Positions 46,789 through 55,839 of a DNA stretch of 64,000 bases are shown piece by piece. Every line of letters begins with the position of its first letter. Position 1 is the first letter of the stretch. The DNA lies in NCBI RefSeq assembly GCF_000622005.1, contig NZ_KK211383.1, positions 1-64,000 on the forward strand, written 5' to 3'. Source of the stretch: Anaerovibrio sp. RM50. GTDB taxonomy: Bacteria > Bacillota > Negativicutes > Selenomonadales > Selenomonadaceae. Made by a program: the position numbers and the translations under genes. The notes under the pieces are model-generated. The model had not been told where the DNA came from. It made no database searches and saw only the letters and a program-made list of their open reading frames with translations.

Positions 46789-47388
46789 TTATTTATCTTC
46801 CATCTTGTGCTGATATTTCTTAATATCCCCCTTGAGAATATCAATATCTATATCGAAGCCGGCAGCATGCCCAGGCTCACCCTTTATGGCCTTGTCATAA
46901 TTGTAGCTGCTGTTTACCACGACCTCATCGGTGAGCTTTTCACTGTTGCGGATAACAATGTTCCTGAATACGGTAAGGTACTCTCCCTCCATTTTCTCCA
47001 CATAAAGCTCATCCTTCAGCTTCTGAATTTCTGCCTCATATTCAGTGGCAGGTTTGAAGTTTTCCAAGGCGTGCTGATAATCGTTATACGCCTCATCACG
47101 CTTTACCACTGTTCCTTCATCAAGATGCTCCTTTTCAATAAGGTCACCAATAACAGGATACTTTACCTTAACGTAATCCAGAATTTCCTTGTTTCTGTTC
47201 AGCTCCCGAATTTCTTCCTCCAGTGCCTCAATTTCCTGGTCACGCTTCTGCATTTCGCCATTCAGGGTCTTAATCCCCTCTTCCTTTTCCTGCAGCAACT
47301 CCCGATCTGACACTTTTACATAAACTACACCCATTACGCATAGCAGTGCGAAAATACCGGCAACCACCATTGGCATGATATTTTCCAT
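46789..47388 (-). CDS. Membrane-anchored coiled-coil protein of unknown function
   Basis: 199 residues. One N-terminal membrane segment (about 5-25, MVVAGIFALLCVMGVVYVK) precedes a strong coiled coil (about 28-70, KEEGIKTLNGEMQKRDQEIE and EEIRELNRNKEI), then a mixed helical domain. I do not recognise a family. It sits just downstream of the tRNA-Ala terminator with GAAGGGG as ribosome site; no clear promoter of its own was found. Confidence 0.7.
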   Translation of the reverse strand: MENIMPMVVAGIFALLCVMGVVYVKVSDRELLQEKEEGIKTLNGEMQKRDQEIEALEEEIRELNRNKEILDYVKVKYPVIGDLIEKEHLDEGTVVKRDEAYNDYQHALENFKPATEYEAEIQKLKDELYVEKMEGEYLTVFRNIVIRNSEKLTDEVVVNSSYNYDKAIKGEPGHAAGFDIDIDILKGDIKKYQHKMEDK

Positions 47389-47420
47389 GTTTTTATACCC
47401 CTTCTCTTTTAAAATTTCAT

Positions 47421-47447
47421 AAAAAAAGCCCCAGATTTACCTGAGGC
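47421..47447 (-). terminator. Terminator after tRNA-Ala
   Basis: On the minus strand, GCCTCAG, loop GTAAAT, CTGGGGC, then TTTTTTT. One G-U pair in the stem. Confidence 0.88.
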
Positions 47448-47461
47448 TTAGTTTTGCAATA

Positions 47462-47537
47462 TGGTGGAGACGAGGAGAATCGAACTCCTGACCCCCTGCT
47501 TGCAAGGCAGGTGCTCTCCCAGCTGAGCTACGCCCCC
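47462..47537 (-). tRNA. tRNA-Ala (anticodon TGC)
   Basis: 76 nt including an encoded CCA. The minus strand starts GGGGGCGTAGCTCAGCTGGG and has the anticodon loop CTTGCAA between CCTGC and GCAGG, and the T arm GGAGTTCGATTCTCC. The acceptor stem has two G-U pairs. It stands alone, unlike the usual position inside an rRNA operon. Confidence 0.97.
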
Positions 47538-47727
47538 ATTTGCTTGTCTTTTTATCCCATTACTTCGTTGCTCCTCCTCGCCTTCGGTCGACGTATGTTT
47601 CTATACGTCTCGGTCAGACTCATCATCGCGCCTCGTACTGTGATAAAAATCCTGCGCAACTTCAACATTTAGCAATACAATTGCGTATCTTGCTTGTCTT
47701 TGAAGTTAAGCAAATGAACTCCAAACA
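47538..47727 (-). other. Long structured leader upstream of tRNA-Ala
   Basis: About 190 nt lie between the predicted start of transcription and the tRNA. They contain a 12-bp direct repeat, TTGCTTGTCTTT, at 47540-47551 and 47690-47701, exactly 150 bp apart. Between the copies are a 7-bp hairpin (GACGTAT 47590-47596 with ATACGTC 47603-47609). An 8-bp inverted repeat (AACTTCAA 47658-47665 with TTGAAGTT 47700-47707) ends in the second copy. There is no gene with a ribosome site and no T-box motif. Confidence 0.55.
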
Positions 47728-47733
47728 TGGTTC

Positions 47734-47762
47734 ATTATATGAAAACTAGAACATTGTGTCAA
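47734..47762 (-). promoter_or_regulatory. Promoter of tRNA-Ala
   Basis: On the minus strand, TTGACA (complement of 47757-47762), 17 nt, TATAAT (complement of 47734-47739): a full consensus promoter. It begins 25 nt after the end of the flagellar operon, where no terminator is visible. Confidence 0.9.
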
Positions 47763-47786
47763 TATGATTTTCACATAATTTCATGT

Positions 47787-48803
47787 TTAGATTTTGTGGA
47801 TTTGCCGCAAGAGAGCTATGGCATTCATGCCCAACCCAGTAAAACGTGCCACATCCTCTGGGGTATAACCCGCCATTAAAAGCTTTTTGGCTATTTCCGT
47901 AGCATCGTCCTTGTCTTCTATTTCCGGATCCTCAATAAAGGTTTCCTCTTCCTTGGACTCCTGCCCGTCCTCCAAAGACTCAGCTACTTGTCCCTGTTCA
48001 GCTTCATATCCGGATTCTGGTACCGGTTCATTTTCTGCAACAGCTTCATAGCCAGAATCCATCATAGACATTTCCTCCGGCTCAGAACTAATATCTATAT
48101 GAAGTCCCATATCATTCTGGGCAGCTTCCAAATTTTTGGAAACCTCGCGAAAGGCCTCCAGTGCCAGCTGAGCTTCCTGAGAAATTCCACTGTCCATTCC
48201 AGACTCCAAATGTTCTTCAACCTCAGACCCTTCAATATATTCCTCAGTATCAGTTTTTTCAATGTATTCCTGAGCATCAGAATCATCAATATATTCCACA
48301 TTTTCAGGCACTGCCAGATTTGGATCCTGAATATTGGATTCCAACAATTCAGAAAAATCTTGTCCCTCGTTCTGTGATTCATCAGCAATCAAAGTTTCAG
48401 CAAGTTTATGTTCTTCATAAACAGCATCCTCCGATATATCCATTAGCTGATGTTCATCTGCAAAATGTGGCTCAACCTCCAGATTGTGCTCTGCTTCTGG
48501 CTGAGGCTCTGCCGCCGACTGATCCACTGGACTGTCCATCTGCATTTTTTGCAGCTCATTAATTCGCTGCTGCAACATTTCCGCTTTATAATCAGCCTCC
48601 CGGAGCAACCCTTCCAAATGATCTATATGGCCTGCCATACGATTAATTATCTCATCTGCTGACTGCTCCAGTTCATAGCGAAGTCTTCCGGCTGATGCTT
48701 CCATAACCTCCGGATCCTCCTCTGCCTTTTGGAGCTGCCAGCGAGCCAATAATACAATAATCGCTCCGACAATAATTATAAAACCTAAAATCTCAGTGGT
48801 CAT
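47787..48803 (-). CDS. SwrB-like membrane protein with DUF6115-type C-terminus
   Basis: 338 residues. One N-terminal membrane segment (about 5-20, ILGFIIIVGAIIVLLA), a coiled coil (about 40-90), then about 200 very acidic low-complexity residues (repeats such as EYIEKTDTEEYIEG). The C-terminal 40 residues form a helix-turn-helix-like motif, AKKLLMAGYTPEDVARFTGL, like the DUF6115 proteins that end flagellar operons. In B. subtilis the gene at this place, after sigD, is swrB, which has a membrane anchor and promotes flagellar assembly. Homology to SwrB is inferred from architecture and position, not alignment. Confidence 0.65.
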   Translation of the reverse strand: MTTEILGFIIIVGAIIVLLARWQLQKAEEDPEVMEASAGRLRYELEQSADEIINRMAGHIDHLEGLLREADYKAEMLQQRINELQKMQMDSPVDQSAAEPQPEAEHNLEVEPHFADEHQLMDISEDAVYEEHKLAETLIADESQNEGQDFSELLESNIQDPNLAVPENVEYIDDSDAQEYIEKTDTEEYIEGSEVEEHLESGMDSGISQEAQLALEAFREVSKNLEAAQNDMGLHIDISSEPEEMSMMDSGYEAVAENEPVPESGYEAEQGQVAESLEDGQESKEEETFIEDPEIEDKDDATEIAKKLLMAGYTPEDVARFTGLGMNAIALLRQIHKI

Positions 48804-48815
48804 CTAACTCTCCCA

Positions 48816-49157
48816 TTAAAAACTTATATCGATATTGTGACCTCTATATTGGTCAACAGCCATTTTTTCCGGCTCAGCCTCCTGGACCTCCTCCTCGATT
48901 TCCGCGGCGGCAAACTTACGCTTTTTGCCTCTATAGCCTCCCTTGCCCCGCTCCTCATCAGGATTATCTTTAATCTTCTGTCCTTCAGCTTCTTCTTTGC
49001 TGCGAACCTGCTGTTGCAGATGTTCCTGTTCCTGTTGGTCCTTTACAGCCTGATAATCATGCACCACGGCGCCATGCTGGTTCATATTGTGCTGAATCTG
49101 TCCAACATCGGCAGACTGCGGTACAGTCATTCTTATATTCATTGGGCTAAAATCCAT
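48816..49157 (-). CDS. Small hydrophilic protein in the flagellar operon
   Basis: 113 residues, not recognised. It starts MDFSPMNIRMTVPQSADVG, has a Gln-rich charged helix (KDQQEQEHLQQQVRSKEE), a basic patch (GGYRGKKRKF) and ends GHNIDISF. No cysteine, membrane segment or signal. It is tightly spaced between fapA-like and swrB-like genes, so a motility role is likely but unproven. Confidence 0.7.
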   Translation of the reverse strand: MDFSPMNIRMTVPQSADVGQIQHNMNQHGAVVHDYQAVKDQQEQEHLQQQVRSKEEAEGQKIKDNPDEERGKGGYRGKKRKFAAAEIEEEVQEAEPEKMAVDQYRGHNIDISF

Positions 49158-49178
49158 AAAAACAGCCCCTTTCGACTA

Positions 49179-50849
49179 TCAATATGCACCAATTTTTATG
49201 AAGTCATCCTCCACGTACTGGGTACAGCATTTCTCCTCCACCTGAACGTTCTTCATGATGGAATTAATGCTAAGCCTTGACCCAGGATACATTGTATCCT
49301 TAACACGTATTTTCCCTCGCTTCATCTTCTGAAGCTCAGTATCAAGCTCTTTCAATAGGCGTTCATTACGCTCCACAGTACCAGCCAATGGGAACTGGGA
49401 ACGAATCAGAGCATTAAAGCGTTCTGCCTTATCAGGTGGCAACTGACTTATATCCAGCTTACCAAGGGTGTTAATCATCTTGGTAACTTGATCAAGGCGC
49501 TTTTTTGCCTCATTATATTCTTTTAATACAGTCTGATACTGCTTTTGAAGCATCGGATTTACACCAACAGTAAGTCTGGTAACCACATTGGAAGCATTGC
49601 CCACAGTCGTGGCCCTGATTTCCTCTCCGGCAGCCAAATTGCCCCCGTTAACAAGGCCCTTTTTACCTTCTACAACAAGGGTATGCCCAGCTCTTATGGT
49701 GGAGTGCATTGCTACATCAGTAATAATGACATTACCGCCGGCCTCAATATCCGCATTTTCAACAAAAGTTGCCTGGAAGTCATTCTCCGCCCGAACAGTG
49801 CCACGGCTCATGCCCTGAACGCCGCCCTTAACGACAATATTACGTCCAATAACATCTCCGCCACTAATCATACCCTTAATTTCAATATCACCGGTGGCCT
49901 TTAACTGGAATCCAAGCTGAACACTGCCATTTACAGTAACGCCACCAACAAAATCGATATTTCCAGTGGCCATGCCCACGTCACCCTTTACATCCAGATG
50001 TGGATCAACGCTTATCTTGTTCCCATTATCCACAATCTGGCCATCAATCTCGGAAACCACAAAGTTTTCGTCCTTGATAACTGTATTCTTGCCCGCAGGG
50101 ACTGGTTTTGGCTTCCCTGGCTTCTGACGTATGGTGGCACCATGCACGTTGGTCCCTGGCTTGCCCTGGGTATGAGGAATTCGCTCCGCCAGCACCTGAC
50201 CTTTTTTTGCCAACAAGAAAATATTTAAATTCTTGTAGTCCACCCGGTCATATTCATCCGCTACTGGGCGACCAGTGATGCTCATATCAAATTTTTTTAT
50301 AATCTGGGCATCAAGGCCATGCTCAGGTGGAATACCAAAGGCAACCTTTGTTATTCGGCCGGTCTTGGCCGCCTCCTGAACAGCTTCCTCATCAATGCCA
50401 AAAACAATGTTCTTTACAGCCAGAGCTTCCTTAATCATTTCTGCAGTAGGAACAGCCTGATTGTCCCTGATATCAAAACGGACTGTTACCTCCAGCTTGT
50501 CCTTGGAAACGTCCACGAAAACGTTACCATATTCCCTGTTTTCAGTTAATTCCTGAGTAGTGAGCTGCACATCAGTATGGCCGCCCTCCTTATAATTATC
50601 AGGAACCACAAACTTATCAGATATTTTCGTAGGAATACCATTTGCTTCCCGGACCAATCTGGCCAAAAGCTCCAGATTATAGTCTTCAACACTGAATTCC
50701 TTTAATATCTGACGCATATCTGATAATTCAAACTGAATTCCTGGTTCTGTAGAATCATATACGGTCAAATAAACACCGTCATTGCGGAATTCAAATACAT
50801 AACCAGAATCACGGCTACCCACTTTAGAGACTGAACTTGTATTATCCAT
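49179..50849 (-). CDS. DUF342 / flagellar assembly protein A family
   Basis: 556 residues. The family signature is a Gly-rich beta-solenoid core (about 250-420) with NTNVHGATIRQKP-like GTNVHGATIRQKPGKPKPVP, VGMATGNIDFVGGVTVNGSV and KATGDIEIKGMISGGDV. A coiled coil (about 440-520) follows. FapA-like proteins are linked to polar flagella in Vibrio; the molecular role is unclear. ATG 50849 was chosen because GGGAGGG precedes it; the frame to 50900 has no ribosome site. It follows fliA. Confidence 0.85.
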   Translation of the reverse strand: MDNTSSVSKVGSRDSGYVFEFRNDGVYLTVYDSTEPGIQFELSDMRQILKEFSVEDYNLELLARLVREANGIPTKISDKFVVPDNYKEGGHTDVQLTTQELTENREYGNVFVDVSKDKLEVTVRFDIRDNQAVPTAEMIKEALAVKNIVFGIDEEAVQEAAKTGRITKVAFGIPPEHGLDAQIIKKFDMSITGRPVADEYDRVDYKNLNIFLLAKKGQVLAERIPHTQGKPGTNVHGATIRQKPGKPKPVPAGKNTVIKDENFVVSEIDGQIVDNGNKISVDPHLDVKGDVGMATGNIDFVGGVTVNGSVQLGFQLKATGDIEIKGMISGGDVIGRNIVVKGGVQGMSRGTVRAENDFQATFVENADIEAGGNVIITDVAMHSTIRAGHTLVVEGKKGLVNGGNLAAGEEIRATTVGNASNVVTRLTVGVNPMLQKQYQTVLKEYNEAKKRLDQVTKMINTLGKLDISQLPPDKAERFNALIRSQFPLAGTVERNERLLKELDTELQKMKRGKIRVKDTMYPGSRLSINSIMKNVQVEEKCCTQYVEDDFIKIGAY

Positions 50850-50931
50850 AAACAGCCCTCCCTCGGTTATCCCACCCTCTCCAGAGAGACAACCAATCAA
50901 ATGCTTCCGTGCATTTGTAAACTGATTTATT

Positions 50932-51687
50932 TTAAAGATCTATAGCCTCATTTGCCAAAAAGCCCCTCAATTTAAATACTGCCTTTGTATGCAGCTGGCA
51001 AATACGGGCTTCTGACAAATGCAATACTTGGCTAATTTCCTTCATAGTCAATTCTTCATGATAATATAGGGATACCACCAGACGTTCCTTTTCGGAAAGC
51101 TGGTCTATAGCCTTGGCCAATGTCTCTTTCATTTCAACTGTTTCCAGGCTTTTCGTAGGGTCATTGACAGCAGAAGATGCTGTTTCAAATTTTATATATT
51201 CTCCCAGAGGAATAATTGTAGAGGCACTTACCTGCTGCTCCAAGGCATGAAGCTGATCCATAGTTACCTCCAAAGCGTCTGCCAACTCTTCATCTGTTGG
51301 AGTGCGGCCTAAACTTCCCTCCAGACTTATAATCGTACTTTCGTATTTCTTTATTTTCTGGCGCAGTGAAACTGATATCCAATCCCGGGCACGAAGGTCA
51401 TCCTTCATGGCACCGCTGATTCTGATACCAGCATAAGTTTCAAATTTATTACCCCGGTTGTAATCATATCGGGAAACTGCATCCATTAAACCAAAATAGC
51501 CGCTGACCTTCAGGTCATCGGTATCCACATGACTTGGCAGACTGATGGCCAGTCTGCCCGCTATAATGTTCACCAGTGGGAGATAATGCTCTACCAGTTG
51601 ATTCCTGATGTCTATGTTATCCTTGTCACGACTATACTCTATCCAAAGCTGTCTTACATCCTCAGGACTTAACTCTGTGCGCTGCAA
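50932..51687 (-). CDS. fliA: Flagellar sigma factor (sigma-28)
   Basis: 251 residues. It directs RNA polymerase to late flagellar and chemotaxis promoters. Region 2 has DTDDLKVSGYFGLMDAVSRY and KFETYAGIRISGAMKDDLRA; region 3 has SLEGSLGRTPTDEELADAL; region 4 has LSEKERLVVSLYYHEELTMK and ICQLHTKAVFKLRG. As in B. subtilis it lies late in the fla/che operon. FlgM, its anti-sigma factor, is not in the window. Confidence 0.95.
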   Translation of the reverse strand: MQRTELSPEDVRQLWIEYSRDKDNIDIRNQLVEHYLPLVNIIAGRLAISLPSHVDTDDLKVSGYFGLMDAVSRYDYNRGNKFETYAGIRISGAMKDDLRARDWISVSLRQKIKKYESTIISLEGSLGRTPTDEELADALEVTMDQLHALEQQVSASTIIPLGEYIKFETASSAVNDPTKSLETVEMKETLAKAIDQLSEKERLVVSLYYHEELTMKEISQVLHLSEARICQLHTKAVFKLRGFLANEAIDL

Positions 51688-51723
51688 CGTCTCTCACCAC
51701 CATTATAAAAAACCATCAAAAAC

Positions 51724-52125
51724 TTACTCTTCCTGATCAGTTGCCACATGACGCAACTCGTCAGCCTGAAGCGGGGTAAATCCCCCATCCTCAGCAGACA
51801 CGAAGTCCTCCTGTGGGGTCTCTTCCACATCTGAATTCTCTAATTCCTCATTTCCCCCATGAGTGTCATCCTCTGCCTTTGCTTCATCAGCTTCACCATT
51901 TTTCCAGTTTTCCTCAAAATCGCGTATAATTGAGGCGTACCCCAAACGGTCAAACAGAAAAATGGCAATATAGACAACTACTCCGGACACTATAAAGCTA
52001 CAAAATGCCCGGCCAAGAACAATCTGCAACCGGGCATCTGATAACAGTCCTGCGACTATAGCAGTCAATGCTGCTATAGCCCCGCAAACTGAAGCTGCAC
52101 CTAGCTTAAACACATCAATCACCAT
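51724..52125 (-). CDS. Small membrane protein between cheD and fliA
   Basis: 133 residues, not recognised. Two membrane segments (about 8-28 and 42-62) form a hairpin, then an acidic tail (about 70-133, KAEDDTHGGNEELENSDVEE). It starts directly at the cheD stop, so it is part of the operon. The acidic tail recalls the swrB-like protein further down. Confidence 0.7.
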   Translation of the reverse strand: MVIDVFKLGAASVCGAIAALTAIVAGLLSDARLQIVLGRAFCSFIVSGVVVYIAIFLFDRLGYASIIRDFEENWKNGEADEAKAEDDTHGGNEELENSDVEETPQEDFVSAEDGGFTPLQADELRHVATDQEE

Positions 52126-52611
52126 CTAAATCTCTTTTTCACCCTTATCAATGGTCTTGACCTTGTAAACACCAGTTGATAAATCGATGGATACTGTGCG
52201 ACCGTAACTGCCCCCCGTATCTTCACCGATAATAGGGATTCCCAAACCGCCAAGAACTTCCTTGGCCGCCTGAGCATTTCGTTGACCAACGCGCATTATA
52301 TCTGTGGCGTTGGCGAAAGCAAACATCTGGGCACCACCAGCAATTTTGGCAACCAGTCTGCTCTTGGAAGCACCTAATTTAAGTACCTCATTCAGCATAT
52401 CAGGTATGCCAGTATCTGCAAATTTTGCCCTGTTTTCGTTAGCTCTGGACTGAGTACTGTCCGGCAACATTATATGAAGGAGGCCGCCGACCTTAGTCTG
52501 CGGATCATATAGTGAGATGCCAATACATGAACCAAGTCCATAACTAATTAATGTTGCTGGAGCTGTACCGACTTTTGCGTCAGCCATTCCAACCTTAACT
52601 AATTCTGGCAT
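52126..52611 (-). CDS. cheD: Chemoreceptor glutamine deamidase
   Basis: 161 residues. It deamidates glutamines on chemoreceptors and works with CheC. Motifs: SYGLGSCIGISLYDP with the catalytic Cys, GGLLHIMLPDS with the catalytic His, and AGGAQMF. The start is ATG 52611, whose ribosome site overlaps the end of cheC (GGGAG). The stop of cheC overlaps it closely, so the two are coupled. Confidence 0.94.
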   Translation of the reverse strand: MPELVKVGMADAKVGTAPATLISYGLGSCIGISLYDPQTKVGGLLHIMLPDSTQSRANENRAKFADTGIPDMLNEVLKLGASKSRLVAKIAGGAQMFAFANATDIMRVGQRNAQAAKEVLGGLGIPIIGEDTGGSYGRTVSIDLSTGVYKVKTIDKGEKEI

Positions 52612-52612
52612 A

Positions 52613-53230
52613 TCATTCAACTCCCACTGCAGACAGTATAGTTTCCAATGAACCAGGATCTGGTACCAGGAAGAAGTGTCCCTTGATACCTTCATCATCG
52701 GTCTTGAACTCAGTCTCAATAACTAATGCATGGTCACCCATCTGACCAAGCTGTATCAAAACTACACTTAAAATAGCACCAGCCATATCCATTGCCAAAG
52801 CCGGAATAGATGGCAACAGGGATATATTTGTAAAATTGAACAACGCGTTTAAGTATGCACCGGACAGGATATTACCTATCTCCATAAGTGCTGACTCATC
52901 CATAAAGTCAAGCTTCTGTGTGTCACCATGCTTTTTGCCCATGAGCATATCTACGAGATAGAAAGCACTTTCCCTTGGTAACAGGAACAGAATATTACTA
53001 GGAGCCTTGCCATAAACTCTAAGGAAGACTCCCACAACCATAACATCAGGTCCGCCTACCAGGTCCGGAACATCACCAAGAGGCACGATTGATACTCTTG
53101 GTACATTCATATCGATGCGTTTGCTTATAATCTGGGATAAAGCAGTAGCTGAGTTTCCAGCACCAACATTACCAATCTCACGTAGCGCATCCATCTGGTT
53201 TGCAGATAAGCTTGCAACATCATCTGACAT
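52613..53230 (-). CDS. cheC: CheY-P phosphatase
   Basis: 205 residues. It has the two active-site repeats of the CheC family, REIGNVGAGNSATALSQII and MEIGNILSGAYLNALFN, each with the E and N needed to dephosphorylate CheY-P. Position before cheD matches the known CheC-CheD complex. Confidence 0.94.
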   Translation of the reverse strand: MSDDVASLSANQMDALREIGNVGAGNSATALSQIISKRIDMNVPRVSIVPLGDVPDLVGGPDVMVVGVFLRVYGKAPSNILFLLPRESAFYLVDMLMGKKHGDTQKLDFMDESALMEIGNILSGAYLNALFNFTNISLLPSIPALAMDMAGAILSVVLIQLGQMGDHALVIETEFKTDDEGIKGHFFLVPDPGSLETILSAVGVE

Positions 53231-53251
53231 ATCTTCACCCCATCCAGAAAA

Positions 53252-53719
53252 TTACTCTTCGCCAGTAAGACCAATAATCTCGCTAATGTTAAGCTGAATA
53301 ATCAGTCTTCCATCCACCTTGCCAATACCAGATATAAATCTTGAATTTGCATCTGTACCGGTTACAGCTCTTGTAGAATCAATATCATCTGCATCGATGG
53401 TTCGAACCTCTGTAACTGCATCAACCAGCATTCCTACAGAAACTTCATCCAGTTGGACAATAACGATACGTGTATTTGCAGTATATGGAGTATCCTCCAA
53501 ACCGAGACGACGCTTCAAATCGATTACTGGCAAAACACTACCACGAAGATTTATAACGCCCTTGATAAATTCAGGAGCAAATGGAACTCGGGTAATATCA
53601 GTCAGGCCTTTTATTTCCTGAACATTCAAAATACTAAATCCATATTCTTCGTTTCTAAGCTTAAAAGCAACTACCTGAACCTCGCCGTCAGATACTACCT
53701 GTCCTTCTATGTTAGCCAT
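53252..53719 (-). CDS. cheW: Chemotaxis coupling protein
   Basis: 155 residues. It links CheA to receptors. Motifs: VVAFKLRNEEYGFSILNVQE, FIKGVINLRGSVLPVIDLKR and FISGIGKVDGRLIIQLN. It lies between cheA and cheC. Confidence 0.95.
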   Translation of the reverse strand: MANIEGQVVSDGEVQVVAFKLRNEEYGFSILNVQEIKGLTDITRVPFAPEFIKGVINLRGSVLPVIDLKRRLGLEDTPYTANTRIVIVQLDEVSVGMLVDAVTEVRTIDADDIDSTRAVTGTDANSRFISGIGKVDGRLIIQLNISEIIGLTGEE

Positions 53720-53737
53720 TTTTCACCCCTCCTATGA

Positions 53738-55819
53738 TTACATCAATGAACTTACATCCAGGATCATAGCAACATGACCATCACCCAGAACAGTAGCACC
53801 AGCCAGCATCTTCAGACCGGACAGGAGCTTGCCAAGTGTCTTAATAACGATTTCCTGCTGACCGATGAGATTATCAACCACAATACCCATCTTGTGGTCA
53901 CCAACGTGTACAACAACCACAAAGATGTCCTCCTCATCGGTTTCCTCGCCCTTAGGTACGCTAAGAACTTCACCCAAACGTGCGATTGGAATAATCTCGC
54001 CACGAAGAACAATAACTTCCTTGTTCTGAACAGTTTTTATATCATCTGGAGTAATGTTGATGGTGCTGTCGATGGAACCAAGAGGGATTGCATACATTTC
54101 GTTCTGAACCTTAACCAGCATTGCCTGGATAATAGCCAGAGTCAATGGCAACTTAATCTTGAATACAGAACCTTCATCAATCTTGGTCTCAACGTCTACA
54201 TTACCGCCCAAAGATTCAATCTTGCTGCGAACAACGTCCATACCTACGCCTCGTCCAGATACGTCGGTGATAACCTCCGCAGTGGAGAAGCCTGGCAAGA
54301 AAATCAGACGTACTGCATCTGCATCTGGCAGTGCATCTGCCTCTTCGCGGCTAATCATCCCCTTCTCAACGGCCTTGTTACGAATCTTGTCTGCATTAAT
54401 ACCGGAACCATCATCAGTAACCATAATAACCACGTTGTTACCTTCATGGCGGGCAATGAGTCCGACCTCGCCAGTACGAGGCTTGCCCTTTGCTTCACGC
54501 TCATCAGGATGCTCAACACCATGATCAAGGGAGTTACGGAGCAAATGCATCAATGGATCGCCGATTTCATCGATAACGGTACGGTCCAGCTCTGTGTCCT
54601 CGCCCTCGATGGTAAGATTAATTTCCTTGTTCAGTTCCTTGGTAAGGTCACGAACCATACGAGGGAATCTGTTAAATACCTGACTTACAGGCACCATGCG
54701 GACTTTCATAACAACGGACTGGAGGTCAGTGGTAACTCTGTCCATCTGTTCCAATGTCTCAGTCAAATCAGTCAGCCTGTGGGTCATACCAATCTGCTCA
54801 AGGCGAACCTTATTGGTAACAAGCTCTCCCACCAGATTCATGAGGGTATCCAGTTTTTCAATATCCACACGTACTGACTGGCCGCCAACGTGAGCCTTCT
54901 TTGCATCCTTTGCTGCCGCTGGCTTAGCATCAGCTTTCTTGGCTGGTGCAGGAGCTGCTTTTGCAGCTGGAGCCGGTGCAGGAGCTGCTGCCGGAGCGGC
55001 CTCTACTGGGGCTGCCGCTGGAGCTGGAGCAGGAGCTGCCACTTTTTCAGGGTCAAACTCAGTAACATTTGCCACGGTAATCTCGGAAATGGCAGAGACT
55101 GCCCCCTCAATAGCCTTGGCATCGGCGTCACTGACAATAATAACATCAAAGCTATGGTCAAATTTCTCCTGCTCCAAATCCTCTGCTGGTGGAACAGACT
55201 TAATAACATCACTGATTTCATCCAGTGCGTTCATCACCATGTAAGAACGGGCAGACTTCAAAATACAGTTCTCGGAAATCTCCACATGAACATGGTATGG
55301 GATAAGCCCACTGTTCTTTGCCTCAACTATTACACCTTTCTCGGTATCATTGATTTCTATGGCCCCGCCTGTGGTACCAGTATCAGCAGCTGTCTCAGCA
55401 GGTGCGGTCTCGGCAGGGGCGGCAGCATCAGCGGATTCGCCCTTAGCGATAGCATTTACCTGACGAACAAGATCAGATACATCCACCAAGTCCTCAGACT
55501 CACCATTGCTGATATTCTCTACCATTTCTTGTAAGGTATCCAAACACTTGAAGATTACATCTATAATTTCAGGGCTAACCTTCAACTGTTCCTTACGGAG
55601 CATATCAAGCAAATTTTCCATGTCATGGGTCAGTTCAGCCGTCTTTGTATAACCCATTGTGGCGGACATACCCTTTAAAGTATGAGCATTACGGAAGATT
55701 TCATTTAAGACGGACAAATCCTCCGGATCATTTTCCAGACTCAGCAGGCCATCATTCAGAGACTGCAAATGTTCCCGCGACTCGTCCAAAAACATTTCCA
55801 TGTACTGATTTGTTTCCAT
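53738..55819 (-). CDS. cheA: Chemotaxis histidine kinase
   Basis: 693 residues. Domains in order: P1 with phospho-accepting His46 (RNAHTLKGMSATMGY), a P2-like CheY/CheB-binding domain (about 170-260), a long Ala/Pro linker (about 268-320), P3 dimerisation, the P4 ATPase with HLLRNSLDHGVEHPDER, DDGSGIN and GRGVGMDVV, and a C-terminal CheW-like domain. Complete. The Ala/Pro linker is long and low in complexity. It phosphorylates CheB, encoded just upstream, and CheY, which is not in the window. Confidence 0.96.
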   Translation of the reverse strand: METNQYMEMFLDESREHLQSLNDGLLSLENDPEDLSVLNEIFRNAHTLKGMSATMGYTKTAELTHDMENLLDMLRKEQLKVSPEIIDVIFKCLDTLQEMVENISNGESEDLVDVSDLVRQVNAIAKGESADAAAPAETAPAETAADTGTTGGAIEINDTEKGVIVEAKNSGLIPYHVHVEISENCILKSARSYMVMNALDEISDVIKSVPPAEDLEQEKFDHSFDVIIVSDADAKAIEGAVSAISEITVANVTEFDPEKVAAPAPAPAAAPVEAAPAAAPAPAPAAKAAPAPAKKADAKPAAAKDAKKAHVGGQSVRVDIEKLDTLMNLVGELVTNKVRLEQIGMTHRLTDLTETLEQMDRVTTDLQSVVMKVRMVPVSQVFNRFPRMVRDLTKELNKEINLTIEGEDTELDRTVIDEIGDPLMHLLRNSLDHGVEHPDEREAKGKPRTGEVGLIARHEGNNVVIMVTDDGSGINADKIRNKAVEKGMISREEADALPDADAVRLIFLPGFSTAEVITDVSGRGVGMDVVRSKIESLGGNVDVETKIDEGSVFKIKLPLTLAIIQAMLVKVQNEMYAIPLGSIDSTINITPDDIKTVQNKEVIVLRGEIIPIARLGEVLSVPKGEETDEEDIFVVVVHVGDHKMGIVVDNLIGQQEIVIKTLGKLLSGLKMLAGATVLGDGHVAMILDVSSLM

Positions 55820-55839
55820 TTCTATTCCCCCTGATTAGC

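Noticed and set aside
47454-47672. A 72-codon frame covering tRNA-Ala on the opposite strand
   Set aside because: It is an artefact of reading through the tRNA gene and its leader.
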